From contig CANGFT010000010.1 in assembly GCA_947453205.1 (NCBI GenBank), positions 1-64,000 of the forward strand: 64,000 nt of DNA, written 5' to 3'. Position numbers and translations under genes: made by a program. This DNA is from Beijerinckiaceae bacterium (GTDB taxonomy: Bacteria > Pseudomonadota > Alphaproteobacteria > Rhizobiales > Beijerinckiaceae). The notes below the pieces were generated by a model. It saw only the letters and a program-made list of their open reading frames with translations, was not told the DNA's origin and did no database searches. Positions within the stretch are counted from its first letter, which is position 1. Every line of letters starts with the position of its first letter. Below are positions 19,228 to 28,589 of this stretch, piece after piece.

Positions 19228-19679
19228 GCCGTCCCGCCAGTCTTGATGGGGGCAGGCTCCGGCTCGGGCGCGGCTGCGGGAGCGACCGGATCAGGCGCGA
19301 GGACCGAAGCCGCCGCAGGCTCGGGGAGCGCCGCCGCAGGCTCGGGGAGCGCCGCCGTCTCCACGGGGGCGACCGGGGCCGCGAGGGTGGTCTCCACCGA
19401 GGAGCTCACCTCGTTGAACTGGGACTTCACATCGGCCAGCGGGTCGAAATTGGCGAGCGCGGCGCTGTCGGACATCTTCTGGACGTCCTTCTTCAGCTCC
19501 TCCAGTTCGGACTCGCGCATGGCCTCCATGAACTGGCCCTGAAACTCCGACGCCATGCGGCGCACCTTGGCGAGCGCAAGCCCCACCTGACGCATGACGC
19601 CAGGCAGTTCCTTGGGCCCGATCACGACAAGCGCGACGATGCCGATGATGAGAAGCTTGCCGCTATCGATGTCGAACAT
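19224..19679 (-). CDS. tatB: Twin-arginine translocase subunit TatB
   Basis: [33 protein letters not shown]; 4-bp overlap with tatC. Confidence 0.95.
   Translation of the reverse strand: MFDIDSGKLLIIGIVALVVIGPKELPGVMRQVGLALAKVRRMASEFQGQFMEAMRESELEELKKDVQKMSDSAALANFDPLADVKSQFNEVSSSVETTLAAPVAPVETAALPEPAAALPEPAAASVLAPDPVAPAAAPEPEPAPIKTGGTA
19311..19352. repeat. Two tandem 21-bp repeats in tatB
   Basis: CGCCGCAGGCTCGGGGAGCGC twice, encoding a duplicated ALPEPAA tract. Confidence 0.85.
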
Positions 19680-19745
19680 CGGATTGAATGCACACGCTTA
19701 TACGCTGGCGGCCATGAGGCCCCAGCGCGCCTCGCAAAAATGGAT

Positions 19746-20003
19746 TCAGCCGACCTTGCGGGGCTCGGCGGCCGGGGCAGCCTCCGCGGGCTGGGCCGGC
19801 GCATGGTCCAGCGTGCGCGCCACCGCGGGCTCGGCCGGCTTTTCAGCGGCGGGCTTCTCCTCCTCTTCGGAGAGGCCCTTCTTGAAGGACTTGATGCCCT
19901 TGGCGAAATCGCCCATCAGGTCGGAGATCTTGCCCTTGCCGCCAAACAGTACCAGCACGATCGCGCCGACGACGATCCAGTGCCAAAGCGAAAAGCTACC
20001 CAT
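19746..20003 (-). CDS. tatA: Twin-arginine translocase subunit TatA
   Basis: [44 protein letters not shown]. Confidence 0.95.
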   Translation of the reverse strand: MGSFSLWHWIVVGAIVLVLFGGKGKISDLMGDFAKGIKSFKKGLSEEEEKPAAEKPAEPAVARTLDHAPAQPAEAAPAAEPRKVG

Positions 20004-20238
20004 ACCAACCTCCAGAACGCCGCAGCTGCCCCAGCGCGACGAGAATGTTCTGCAAACCTATGCGCCCTCAGCGGCAAAAACAAGAACAGGCCGCACACAA
20101 GTCGGAGATAAGGGCCGGGCCGACACCCAACCCACTGAGATCAAGCGCTGAATCACCCTCAACCCCTCAGGGGCGCCAGCCCCCAAGCGGGCGGGATGGG
20201 GGTATGCAAAGCTTGAGCGGGCGTCGCGCCCCCTGGCT

Positions 20239-21099
20239 TCAAGGCTTCTGCGCATCCTCGGGGGGCGGCGCGGCCTCGTCTTCACCCGTCATCTCGACGG
20301 GGGCCTGCGCCTCCCATTCGGCCGCAGCCTCCATCTCGGCCAGGGCAAGGTCAGCCTCGGCGTCGGGCGTCGTCTCCAACTCAGCCGCCGCCTCGTCGCC
20401 TTCGACCTGCGCGATATGCTGCTCCTCGAAAAGGTCGGCGGCGCCATCCTCCAGCGGATCCTCGTCCTCGGTCAGCTCCGCGCCATCGCGAGGCTGGGGC
20501 ACGCCGAAGCCTTCGGGCAGGCGCCCGTCGAACATGCCGGCGGCCTTGAGTTCGTCGAGCCCCGGCAGATCGCCGATGGTCTCCAGGCTGAAGTGCAGCA
20601 GGAAGGTGTCGGTCGTGCCATAGGTGATCGGCCGCCCCGGCGCCTTGCGGCGGCCGCGCAGGCGCACCCAGCCCGTCTCCATCAGCACGTCCAGCGTGCC
20701 CTTGGAGATGGCGACGCCGCGGATCTCCTCGATCTCCGCCCGGGTCACGGGCTGGTGATAGGCGATGATCGACAGGGTCTCGATGGCGGCGCGGGAGAGT
20801 TTCTTGGGCTCGGAGACTTCGCGCGACAGGAGCCAGCTCAGGTCGGACGCCGTGCGGAAAGTCCAGCGGGTGTTGACGCGGATGAGGTTGACGCCGCGCC
20901 CGGCATATTGGGCGCGCAAGGCCTCAAGCGCCTCCAGCGCGCTCACGCCATCGGGCATGCGCTTGGCGATGTCCTTCTCCTCGACCGGATCGGCCGAAAC
21001 GAAGATCAGCGCCTCGGCGATGCGGCTCGCCTGAAGCACGGCCTCGGCATGCGCATCGTCAGCCTCATCGTGGGGAAACAATCTGGCGATCTCGGCCAC
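20239..21099 (-). CDS. scpB: Segregation and condensation protein B
   Basis: EALIFVSADPVEEKDIAKRMP, LSRAAIETLSIIAYHQPVTRAEIEEIRGV. Confidence 0.94.
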   Translation of the reverse strand: MAEIARLFPHDEADDAHAEAVLQASRIAEALIFVSADPVEEKDIAKRMPDGVSALEALEALRAQYAGRGVNLIRVNTRWTFRTASDLSWLLSREVSEPKKLSRAAIETLSIIAYHQPVTRAEIEEIRGVAISKGTLDVLMETGWVRLRGRRKAPGRPITYGTTDTFLLHFSLETIGDLPGLDELKAAGMFDGRLPEGFGVPQPRDGAELTEDEDPLEDGAADLFEEQHIAQVEGDEAAAELETTPDAEADLALAEMEAAAEWEAQAPVEMTGEDEAAPPPEDAQKP

Positions 21100-21118
21100 T
21101 TCAACTCCTATGGTTCAC

Positions 21119-21955
21119 TCAAGCCGCCTGCTCGCCGGAGGGTTCCCCCGAGGGCTCTCCATCTGGCGGCGGCGGCGCTTGCTCGACGTGTCGACGCACC
21201 CAGAGAGGAGCGAAGGCGCGGTCCTGACGCAGTTCGATGACCCCCTCGCGCACCAGCTCGAGCGAGGCGGAAAAGGCCGAGGCGCGGACGCTTTTGCGCA
21301 TCTCGGGGGCGACGCAGTATTCGATGAGGTAATGGTCCATCACCGTCCATTCCATCGCCATCCCGGCCAGCCGCTCCAGCGCCTCGCGGGCGTCGTGGAT
21401 CGACCAGACATGGCGCTTGTGCAGGGTCACCCTGGAGAGGGCCTGCATCTGGCGCTGGCGCGAATAGGCGGACAGAAGATCATAGATCGAGGCCTTCCAC
21501 TGGGGATGGCGCAGGATCTCGATGCCAGCCGGCGAGCCGTTGAGATGGACGTCCCGGCCAAGGCGCGGGCGGTTGATGAGCTTTTCGGCGGCGGCCCGGA
21601 TCGCCTCGAGATGGCGCAGCCGCGCCGCGAGGGCGGCGGCGAGGTCGGCGGCGGCGGGCTCGGGCCCCTTGGGGGCCTCAGGCAGCAGCAGGCGCGATTT
21701 GAGATAGGCGAGCCAGGCCGCCATGACCAGGTAATCGGCGGCGAGCTCCAGCCGCACCCGGCGGGCCTCCTCGATGAAGGCGAGATATTGATCGACCAGC
21801 GCGAGAATGGAGATCTTGGCCAGATCCACCTTCTGACGGCGGGCGAGTTCGAGCAGCAGGTCGAGCGGACCCTCGAACCCGTCCACATCCACCAGGAAGG
21901 ACGGCTCCGATTCCGACTTGTCGCTCTGCGCCTCGAAGGGCAGTTCCACGGCCAC
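21119..21955 (-). CDS. scpA: Segregation and condensation protein A
   Basis: VDVDGFEGPLDLLLELARRQKVDLAKISILALVDQYL. Confidence 0.94.
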   Translation of the reverse strand: MAVELPFEAQSDKSESEPSFLVDVDGFEGPLDLLLELARRQKVDLAKISILALVDQYLAFIEEARRVRLELAADYLVMAAWLAYLKSRLLLPEAPKGPEPAAADLAAALAARLRHLEAIRAAAEKLINRPRLGRDVHLNGSPAGIEILRHPQWKASIYDLLSAYSRQRQMQALSRVTLHKRHVWSIHDAREALERLAGMAMEWTVMDHYLIEYCVAPEMRKSVRASAFSASLELVREGVIELRQDRAFAPLWVRRHVEQAPPPPDGEPSGEPSGEQAA

Positions 21956-22014
21956 GATAGACTCTCCGACGCGAGTGGCGGATCGACCGCTCGCCGCGCG
22001 CGAGAGTGACGGCT

Positions 22015-23037
22015 CTAGGCGGTCGTCGCAAGCATCAAGTGGATCCTGGCGCGCGCATCCACAAGATCTAGTGGCTGACGCGGCATGGTCAGGAGGGCCA
22101 GCGCCCGCTCGGCCCGCTTGAGGCTGGCGCCGGCGAGCTCGGGCGCGGCCATGGCGACGGGCTCGGTCTCCGCCCAGTCGCCGTTGCAGTGGAGGGCGAG
22201 ATCGACGCCCGCCGCGAAGACCGCCCGCGCCCGCTCGCCGAAGTCCCCGCTCAGGGCCTTCATGGAGAGGTCGTCGCTCATGAGCAAGCCGTCAAAGCCG
22301 ATATGGCCCCGGATGATCTCCTGAACAACTCTGGGCGAAGTCGTGCCGGGCCGCTCGGGATCGAGAGCCGCATAGACCACATGGGCGGTCATGCCCAGCG
22401 GCATGTCGTTGAGCGCCTTGAAGGGGGCGAAATCGACCTCCTCCAGCTCCCGGCGGGAGGCCTCGACGCGCGGCAGCTCCAGATGGCTGTCGGCCTTCGC
22501 CCGGCCATGTCCGGGGATGTGCTTGACGACCGGCAGAACGCCCTGCGCCAGCATGCCCTCACAGACCGCCCGGCCGAGCGCTGCGACCGTCTCGGGGTCC
22601 GCGCCATAGGCCCGGTCGCCCACGATGGCGTGGGAGCCGGGGGCGGGGACGTCGAGGACCGGCAGGCAATCGACGTTGATTCCGACGGCGGCGAGATCGG
22701 ACGCCATGAGGCGCGCGTTCAGCCGCGCCGCCTCGACCTGCGCCTCGCGTCCGCCCGCGATCAGGCCAAAGCGCGCGGCGGCGGGATAGGCGGGCCAATG
22801 GGGCGGGCCCATGCGCTGGACGCGCCCGCCCTCCTGGTCGATCAGGACAGGCGCATCCTCGCGGCCCACGATCTCCCGAAAGCTCGCGGCCAGCGCCGCC
22901 ACCTGGGCGGGGCTGTCGATGTTGCGCTTGAAAAGGATCAACCCCCAGGGCCGATGCCGGGCGATGAGCGCCCGCTCCTGCGCCTCAAGGCTCAGACCCT
23001 TGCAGCCGCAGATGAAAGCCTTGGGGTGGGTGCTCAT
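22015..23037 (-). CDS. nagZ: Beta-N-acetylhexosaminidase
   Basis: PVLIDQEGGRVQRM, VVKHIPGHGRAKADSHLELP, LLMSDDLSMKAL (GH3). Confidence 0.94.
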   Translation of the reverse strand: MSTHPKAFICGCKGLSLEAQERALIARHRPWGLILFKRNIDSPAQVAALAASFREIVGREDAPVLIDQEGGRVQRMGPPHWPAYPAAARFGLIAGGREAQVEAARLNARLMASDLAAVGINVDCLPVLDVPAPGSHAIVGDRAYGADPETVAALGRAVCEGMLAQGVLPVVKHIPGHGRAKADSHLELPRVEASRRELEEVDFAPFKALNDMPLGMTAHVVYAALDPERPGTTSPRVVQEIIRGHIGFDGLLMSDDLSMKALSGDFGERARAVFAAGVDLALHCNGDWAETEPVAMAAPELAGASLKRAERALALLTMPRQPLDLVDARARIHLMLATTA

Positions 23038-23067
23038 GATTCATCCCCTGAACGAAGCGCCGGAAGC

Positions 23068-23214
23068 TCCCCTCCCCCTTGTGGGGAGGGGTGAGGGGTG
23101 GGGGTCGTGAGGCCTGGGGCGTGAGCGGCTGGCGCGAAGACGCCAACGATCAGCATGTGCAGACCCCCACCCCGTCCGCTGCGCGGCCGACCCTCCCCAC
23201 AGGGGGGAGGGTTA
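23068..23214. repeat. Palindromic intergenic repeat, copy B (RPE/REP-like)
   Basis: aagctcccctcccccttgtggggaggggtgaggggtgggggtcgtgaggcc ... cagacccccaccccgtccgctgcgcggccgaccctccccacaggggggaggg. Confidence 0.85.
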
Positions 23215-23221
23215 GGGAGCC

Positions 23222-24505
23222 TTAATTGGCGGCCACGAAGCAGGCGCCGCCTGCGTCCTTGATGCCGGTGCAGATGGAGAGCGCTTCCTCGCGGGCGAGG
23301 CCGCCGACGCGGATGCGCCAGACCGACTTGCCGTTGACGTCGCCCTTCACCACGCCGGGCGCGTGGCCATTGAGGGAGGAGGCGAACTGGCGCTGGTACT
23401 TGCCGATCTTGTCGCGCGCCTCGGCCTCGCTGCCCGCAGCGGCGAGCTGGACGGCGAAGCCGCCCTTGGCCACGCTCGGCGCCTGGACGGGCGTGGCGGC
23501 GGCGGTCTGCACGGGCTTGGCCGCAGGCGCCTCGGTGGGCGCAGCCACCCGGTTCGTCGTTTTGGCGGCCGAGCCGGCGGGCGCGGCGGGCGCGGGAGCC
23601 GGCGCCGCAGCCGCGGGGACCGCAGGCTGGGGAGCAGAGGCGGCGCTCGCGGTGCGCTGCTGAGGCGGCATAATCGGGGGGTTGGTCGGCCGGGCGGCGG
23701 TCTCGGCGGGCGAGATGATCGTGCCGTCCGGGCGCACCGAAACCGTCTTCACCTTGATGGGTTCTGGGAAGGCGTTGTTGGGGCGCGCGGGCGCGTTTGC
23801 GGCGGGAATGGTCGCCGTGCGCACCTGCGACAGGTCGACAGGCTGCTCCTCGCTGCTGACGACGCGGCTGGAGCCGATCTTCTCACCGGACTTGTCGAGA
23901 ACCGTTGAGGTCGCGGCGGTCGTCGCGCCGCCCGCAGGCGCAGGCGTCTCGGGCACGACCTTCAGCGGGCCGCTCACGGCCTTGATGGTGGGGGCGCTGG
24001 CCTCGGTGGCGGGAGTGCTGCGGAACGCATAGGTGCCCGCCACGCCCGCCAGCACCACGCAGAGCGCGCCGCCCATGGCGTAGATGGCCTTGCGGGACTT
24101 GCGCTGCGGCTCGACGTCGCTTTCCCAGACGGCGTCTTCCTGACGCCAGGCGCCGGGCGGAGGCGGCACCGGCGCGGGCTGGGAATAGAGATTCCGGGCG
24201 TAGGGGTCTTCTTCGGGCGCGACCGGCGCGAGGGCGGGCTGGCCATGATGCGCCTCAGGGGCCGAACCGCGCAGATCCCAATCATCGGACAAACGGGGCG
24301 CGGCGTCCTGCTGCTCGGGGGCGACGGGCTTCACGAAGGGCAGACGCTGGCCCTCGACGAGCCGCGCGAGTTCAGCCAGCGGATCGGGACGCGCTTCGGC
24401 GTGAGGCTCGACCGGGGTCGGCGCGCTCCCGTGGGGGCGCCGCAGCAGAGCCTCGAATTCCTCGAGATCGACTGGGGTGCGAGAAGTATTGGCCGGTCCG
24501 CTCAT
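23222..24505 (-). CDS. SPOR-domain membrane protein
   Basis: TM segment AIYAMGGALCVVLAGVAGTYAF; C-terminal GGFAVQLAAAGSEAEARDKIGKYQRQF...RIRVGGLAREEALSIC SPOR domain. Confidence 0.88.
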   Translation of the reverse strand: MSGPANTSRTPVDLEEFEALLRRPHGSAPTPVEPHAEARPDPLAELARLVEGQRLPFVKPVAPEQQDAAPRLSDDWDLRGSAPEAHHGQPALAPVAPEEDPYARNLYSQPAPVPPPPGAWRQEDAVWESDVEPQRKSRKAIYAMGGALCVVLAGVAGTYAFRSTPATEASAPTIKAVSGPLKVVPETPAPAGGATTAATSTVLDKSGEKIGSSRVVSSEEQPVDLSQVRTATIPAANAPARPNNAFPEPIKVKTVSVRPDGTIISPAETAARPTNPPIMPPQQRTASAASAPQPAVPAAAAPAPAPAAPAGSAAKTTNRVAAPTEAPAAKPVQTAAATPVQAPSVAKGGFAVQLAAAGSEAEARDKIGKYQRQFASSLNGHAPGVVKGDVNGKSVWRIRVGGLAREEALSICTGIKDAGGACFVAAN

Positions 24506-24609
24506 GATCCACCTCGAGTGGCGCCTGCACGCTCGACGAGACCCGGCTGGACCGGAAGCGTCTCAATGGCTCGACCTTGGCCCGAATCGGCGGGCAGGGT
24601 CAATGAGCC

Positions 24610-26382
24610 TCAACGCATCTCCTCAGGCGCGCTCACGCCCAGAATTCGCAAGCCCGAGGCGAGGACGCAGGTTAATGAAACGACCAACGCCAGCCGGGCT
24701 GCGGACAAATCTCGTCTTTCTTCATTAATAAAGCGCAAATGAGGCTGATCTTTTCCCCGATTCCAGTGGGAATGGAAGGCGCTGGCGAGATCGTGAAGAT
24801 AGAAGGCGATGCGATGGGGCTCATGGGCCTGGGCCGCCGCCTCGATCTGGCGCGGATACTGGGCGATGAGCTTCACAAGGGCGACCTCACCCTCATCCTC
24901 AAGAAGCGAAAGGTCGGCCAGGGCCAAAGCGGCAGGTGACAGATCGATTCCGGAAATCGCCGCAAGCGCCTGACGCTCAACGCTTTTTCCGCGTGCATGG
25001 GCATATTGCACATAGAAGACCGGATTGTCCTTGGACTGTTCGATCACCTTGGCGAGGTCGAAATCGAGGGGCGCGTCGTTCTTGCGGAAGATCATCATGA
25101 AGCGCACGGCGTCGACGCCCACTTCATCCACAACTTCGCGCAGGGTGACGAAGTCGCCGGCGCGCTTGGACATTTTCACCGGCTCGCCATTGCGCATGAG
25201 CTTGACGAGCTGGCAGAGCTTGACGTCGAGCGCCGCCCGTCCATCGGACAGGGCCTTCACCGCCGCCTGCATGCGCTTCACATAGCCGCCGTGGTCGGCG
25301 CCCCAGACGTCGATCATCGTGTCGAAGCCGCGGTCGATCTTGGACTTGTGATAGGCGATGTCGGAGGCGAAATAGGTGTAGGAGCCGTCCGACTTCTTGA
25401 GCGGGCGATCAACGTCGTCGCCGAAATCGGTGGAGCGGAACAGGGTCTGCTCGCGGTCCTCCCAGTCGTCGGGAAGCTGCCCCTTGGGCGGCGGCAGGCG
25501 CCCCTCATAGACGATGCCCCGCCCCGTGAGGTCGTCGATGGCCGCCCCGACCAGATCCCCCTGCCCGCCGCGCGTCAGCGACCGCTCGGAGAAGAAGACC
25601 TCGTGGGAGATGTTGAGGGCCGCCAGATCGGCGCGGATCATGTCCATCATGGCGTCGATGGAGGCGGCGCGGACCTCCTCCAGCCAGTCGCCCTCGGGCT
25701 TGCCGATGAGGCTCGCGCCATATTTCGCCGCCAGCGCCGCGCCCACGGGCTTCAGGTAATCGCCGGGATAGAGGCCTTCGGGGATCTCGCCGATGGCGTC
25801 GCCCAGCGCCTCCCGGTAGCGCAGGAAGGCCGAGCGGGCGAGGACATCGACCTGCGCGCCCGCGTCATTGATGTAATATTCGCGGGTGACGTCGAAGCCC
25901 GCGAAATCGAGCAGGCTCGACAGGGCGTCGCCGAACACCGCCCCGCGCCCGTGGCCCACATGCATGGGGCCGGTGGGATTGGCCGAGACATATTCCACAT
26001 TGATCTTGCGGGGCGCCGCCAGCCTGCCCCGGCCGAAATCGGCGCCCTCGGCGAGGGCCGCGCGCAGCACGCCTGCGAAGACGGCGGGCTTGAGGCGGAT
26101 GTTGATGAAGCCGGGCCCGGCGACCTCAGCCTGATCGACCTGCGGATCCTGCGTCAGCGCATAGGCGATCTCGGTCGCGAGCTGGCGCGGATTGGGGAAG
26201 CTGGCCTTGGCCTCGCGGGCGTAGACCATGGCGGCGTTGGTGGCGAGGTCGCCATGGGCGGGATCGCGCGTGGGCTCGACCACGAAACGGGCGAGGTCGA
26301 GATCCCCGGGCAGCCGCCCCTCAGCCATGATCGCCTGCAGGATGACGGCCACGCGGGTCTGGAAGTCGGCGAAGATGTTCAT
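24610..26382 (-). CDS. argS: Arginyl-tRNA synthetase
   Basis: [41 protein letters not shown]. Confidence 0.96.
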   Translation of the reverse strand: MNIFADFQTRVAVILQAIMAEGRLPGDLDLARFVVEPTRDPAHGDLATNAAMVYAREAKASFPNPRQLATEIAYALTQDPQVDQAEVAGPGFINIRLKPAVFAGVLRAALAEGADFGRGRLAAPRKINVEYVSANPTGPMHVGHGRGAVFGDALSSLLDFAGFDVTREYYINDAGAQVDVLARSAFLRYREALGDAIGEIPEGLYPGDYLKPVGAALAAKYGASLIGKPEGDWLEEVRAASIDAMMDMIRADLAALNISHEVFFSERSLTRGGQGDLVGAAIDDLTGRGIVYEGRLPPPKGQLPDDWEDREQTLFRSTDFGDDVDRPLKKSDGSYTYFASDIAYHKSKIDRGFDTMIDVWGADHGGYVKRMQAAVKALSDGRAALDVKLCQLVKLMRNGEPVKMSKRAGDFVTLREVVDEVGVDAVRFMMIFRKNDAPLDFDLAKVIEQSKDNPVFYVQYAHARGKSVERQALAAISGIDLSPAALALADLSLLEDEGEVALVKLIAQYPRQIEAAAQAHEPHRIAFYLHDLASAFHSHWNRGKDQPHLRFINEERRDLSAARLALVVSLTCVLASGLRILGVSAPEEMR

Positions 26383-26510
26383 GGGGTCGCAGTCCGGTTT
26401 TTCAGCGGGCGCACAGGGCGCGCCGGGTCGCTCGCGGGGTAGCGGGTTTTTGGGGCGGGGTCAAAGGCGCCAGCGTCGGCATGTGGTCTCGACGCTCCCG
26501 ATCAGCGCCC

Positions 26511-26554
26511 CACGACCCCCACCCCTCACCCCTCCCCACAAGGGGGCGGGGAGC
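26511..26554. repeat. Half-copy C of the palindromic repeat, inverted orientation
   Basis: cacgacccccacccctcacccctccccacaagggggcggggagc is the near-exact reverse complement of the left arm of copy B. Confidence 0.75.
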
Positions 26555-26625
26555 GGCGGGCGTTTCGCGCAAACTTCCGAGGTTCCGACTGCCGACTGCC
26601 TGCTCCCGACTGCCAGCCCTCTCCC

Positions 26626-27519
26626 CTACCCCAGATGCTTCCTGAAGAAGGCGAGCGTCCGCTCCCAGGACAATTCCGCCTGCTCCTTGTCGTAGCGGGG
26701 GGTCGTGTCGTTGTGGAAGCCGTGGTTGGCGTTGGGGTAGATGAAGGCTTCGTAGGTCTTGCCGTTGGCCTTCAGGGCCGCCTCATAGGCGGGCAGGCCT
26801 TCGAGCAGGCGCTTGTCGAGCTCGCCGTGGTGGATGAGCAGGGGCGCCTTGATGCGCGGCACGTCCTCGACCTTGGGGGCTCCGCCATAATAAGGCACGG
26901 CGGCCGCCAGATCGGGCAGAGCCACGGCCATGGCGTTCGCCATGGTCCCGCCGAAGCAGAAGCCGACGGCGCCGATCTTGCCGCTGTAGTCGGGATCGGT
27001 CTTCAGCCACTCATAGGCCGCGATGAAGTCCATCAGCAGCTTCGCCGGCTCGAGCTTGGCCTGCATCTCCACGCCCTTGGGATCATCGCCGGGATAGCCG
27101 CCGAGCGAGGACAGGCCGTCGGGCGCCAGCGCCGTATAGCCGGCCACGGCGAGGCGGCGCGCGACGTCGGCGACATAGGGATTGAGGCCACGGTTCTCGT
27201 GGATCACCACGACGGCGCCGCGCTTGCCGCCCGCCGCAGGCTTGGCGAGCAGGGCTTTCGTCGGGCCGTTGCCCTTGGGCGAGTCATAGGTGATCGTCGT
27301 GGTCCTGATGCGCGGATCGTCCGGCTTCACCTGCTCGGCCAGCGCATAGTCGGGCAGCAGCATCTCGACCAGCGCCGCCGCGCTGACGGCCGCCGTGGCG
27401 AACTGGCCTGCGCCCGTGATGAACTGACGGCGCCCGATCATGCCGTGGCAATATTGATCGTAGAGATCCAGCAGCCCCTGGTCGAAATCCCCGGCTGTCT
27501 TGCGCGTTTTGATGACCAT
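26626..27519 (-). CDS. Dienelactone hydrolase family protein with TAT-like N-terminus
   Basis: GRRQFITGAGQFATAAVSAAALVEML, VIHENRGLNPYVADVARRLAVAGY, GAVGFCFGGTMAN. Confidence 0.9.
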   Translation of the reverse strand: MVIKTRKTAGDFDQGLLDLYDQYCHGMIGRRQFITGAGQFATAAVSAAALVEMLLPDYALAEQVKPDDPRIRTTTITYDSPKGNGPTKALLAKPAAGGKRGAVVVIHENRGLNPYVADVARRLAVAGYTALAPDGLSSLGGYPGDDPKGVEMQAKLEPAKLLMDFIAAYEWLKTDPDYSGKIGAVGFCFGGTMANAMAVALPDLAAAVPYYGGAPKVEDVPRIKAPLLIHHGELDKRLLEGLPAYEAALKANGKTYEAFIYPNANHGFHNDTTPRYDKEQAELSWERTLAFFRKHLG

Positions 27520-27596
27520 GACGCCCCCCCTTCATTCGAAGATGCGATCAAACCGGCAAACGAGCCTATTGGCAAGCCCGCGCCCCGGAAGCCCCC

Positions 27597-28460
27597 CTAT
27601 GCCGCCGTCACCGGCCCGCCCGCAATGGTGAACCGCCGCATCAGGCGCCGCTCCGTGCGCGGGAAGTCCGTGCGGGCGTGCATGGAGCAGAGATTGTCCC
27701 ACATCACGAGGTCGCCCACCTTCCACACATGCTCGTAGCGCACGGCGGGGTCTTCGCCATAGGTGAAGAGCTCCTCCAGCAGCGCATCGCTCTCGGCCTC
27801 GGACAGCCCCTCGATCCGGTGGCTCATCAGGCGGTTCACATAGAGCGCCTTGCGGCCGGTCTCGGGGTGGCGGATGACGAGGGGCTGCCAGGCGTGCTTC
27901 ACATCCTCAAGGGGGATGCGCGACAGATCGAGCCGCGCGTCCTGCACCTCGTCGAAGGCCTGCAAGACCCGCCTGCCCTCGATGCGCGCCTTGAGCCGTT
28001 CGGGCAGGCGCTCGAAGGCCGCATACATGCTGGCGAAATGGGTCTCGCCGCCATGGCTGGGGATTTCGATCGAATAAAGGAAGCTCGCGCGGTTGGGGGT
28101 CGGCGAGTAGCACATGTCATGGTGGAACCACATCTCGCCATCAGGCAGCACGCCGATGGGCTTGCCGTCCTTGCGGATGTTGGAGACCAGCATGGCGTCG
28201 GCGTTGTAGTCCGGCCCCTCGAAGGCGCGCGGGCGCTTGTGGGGCAAGGCGGCGGAGCGCACGCCGATGGTCCCGAAGAGCGAGACGAAGGCGCGCTGCT
28301 GCTCGGCGTCAAGGCTCTGGCCGCGAAACAGGAGCACGCCATGGTCGAGCCAGGCCTGATGGATGATGGAGAAGGTGGCCTCGCCGATGCGGCCGGAAAT
28401 GTCGACGCCGCGGATCTCCGCGCCAATGGCGGGCGAGAGGGGATGAACGGTGACGGGCAT
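27597..28460 (-). CDS. TauD/TfdA-family alpha-ketoglutarate-dependent dioxygenase
   Basis: MPVTVHPLSPAIGAEIRGVDISG, MWFHHDMCYSPTPNRASFLYSIEIPSHGGETHFA, DLVMWDNLCSMHARTDFP. Confidence 0.92.
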   Translation of the reverse strand: MPVTVHPLSPAIGAEIRGVDISGRIGEATFSIIHQAWLDHGVLLFRGQSLDAEQQRAFVSLFGTIGVRSAALPHKRPRAFEGPDYNADAMLVSNIRKDGKPIGVLPDGEMWFHHDMCYSPTPNRASFLYSIEIPSHGGETHFASMYAAFERLPERLKARIEGRRVLQAFDEVQDARLDLSRIPLEDVKHAWQPLVIRHPETGRKALYVNRLMSHRIEGLSEAESDALLEELFTYGEDPAVRYEHVWKVGDLVMWDNLCSMHARTDFPRTERRLMRRFTIAGGPVTAA

Positions 28461-28589
28461 GGCGGCTCCTCCTCGATTTAGAGGCGAGTTTACCGCGCCC
28501 CCGCAGGAATGGAAGCAGATCCGCAGGATTGTCATCATGGGCGCGGGGACATAGCCTGCGGCGCAGGCGGATGGGGAAAAGGGGCCGAC

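Noticed and set aside
20150-20215. G/C-run region between scpB and tatA as a fourth copy of the palindromic repeat
   Set aside because: Shares only short CCCCT/AGGGG runs; no alignment to the conserved arms could be made by eye.
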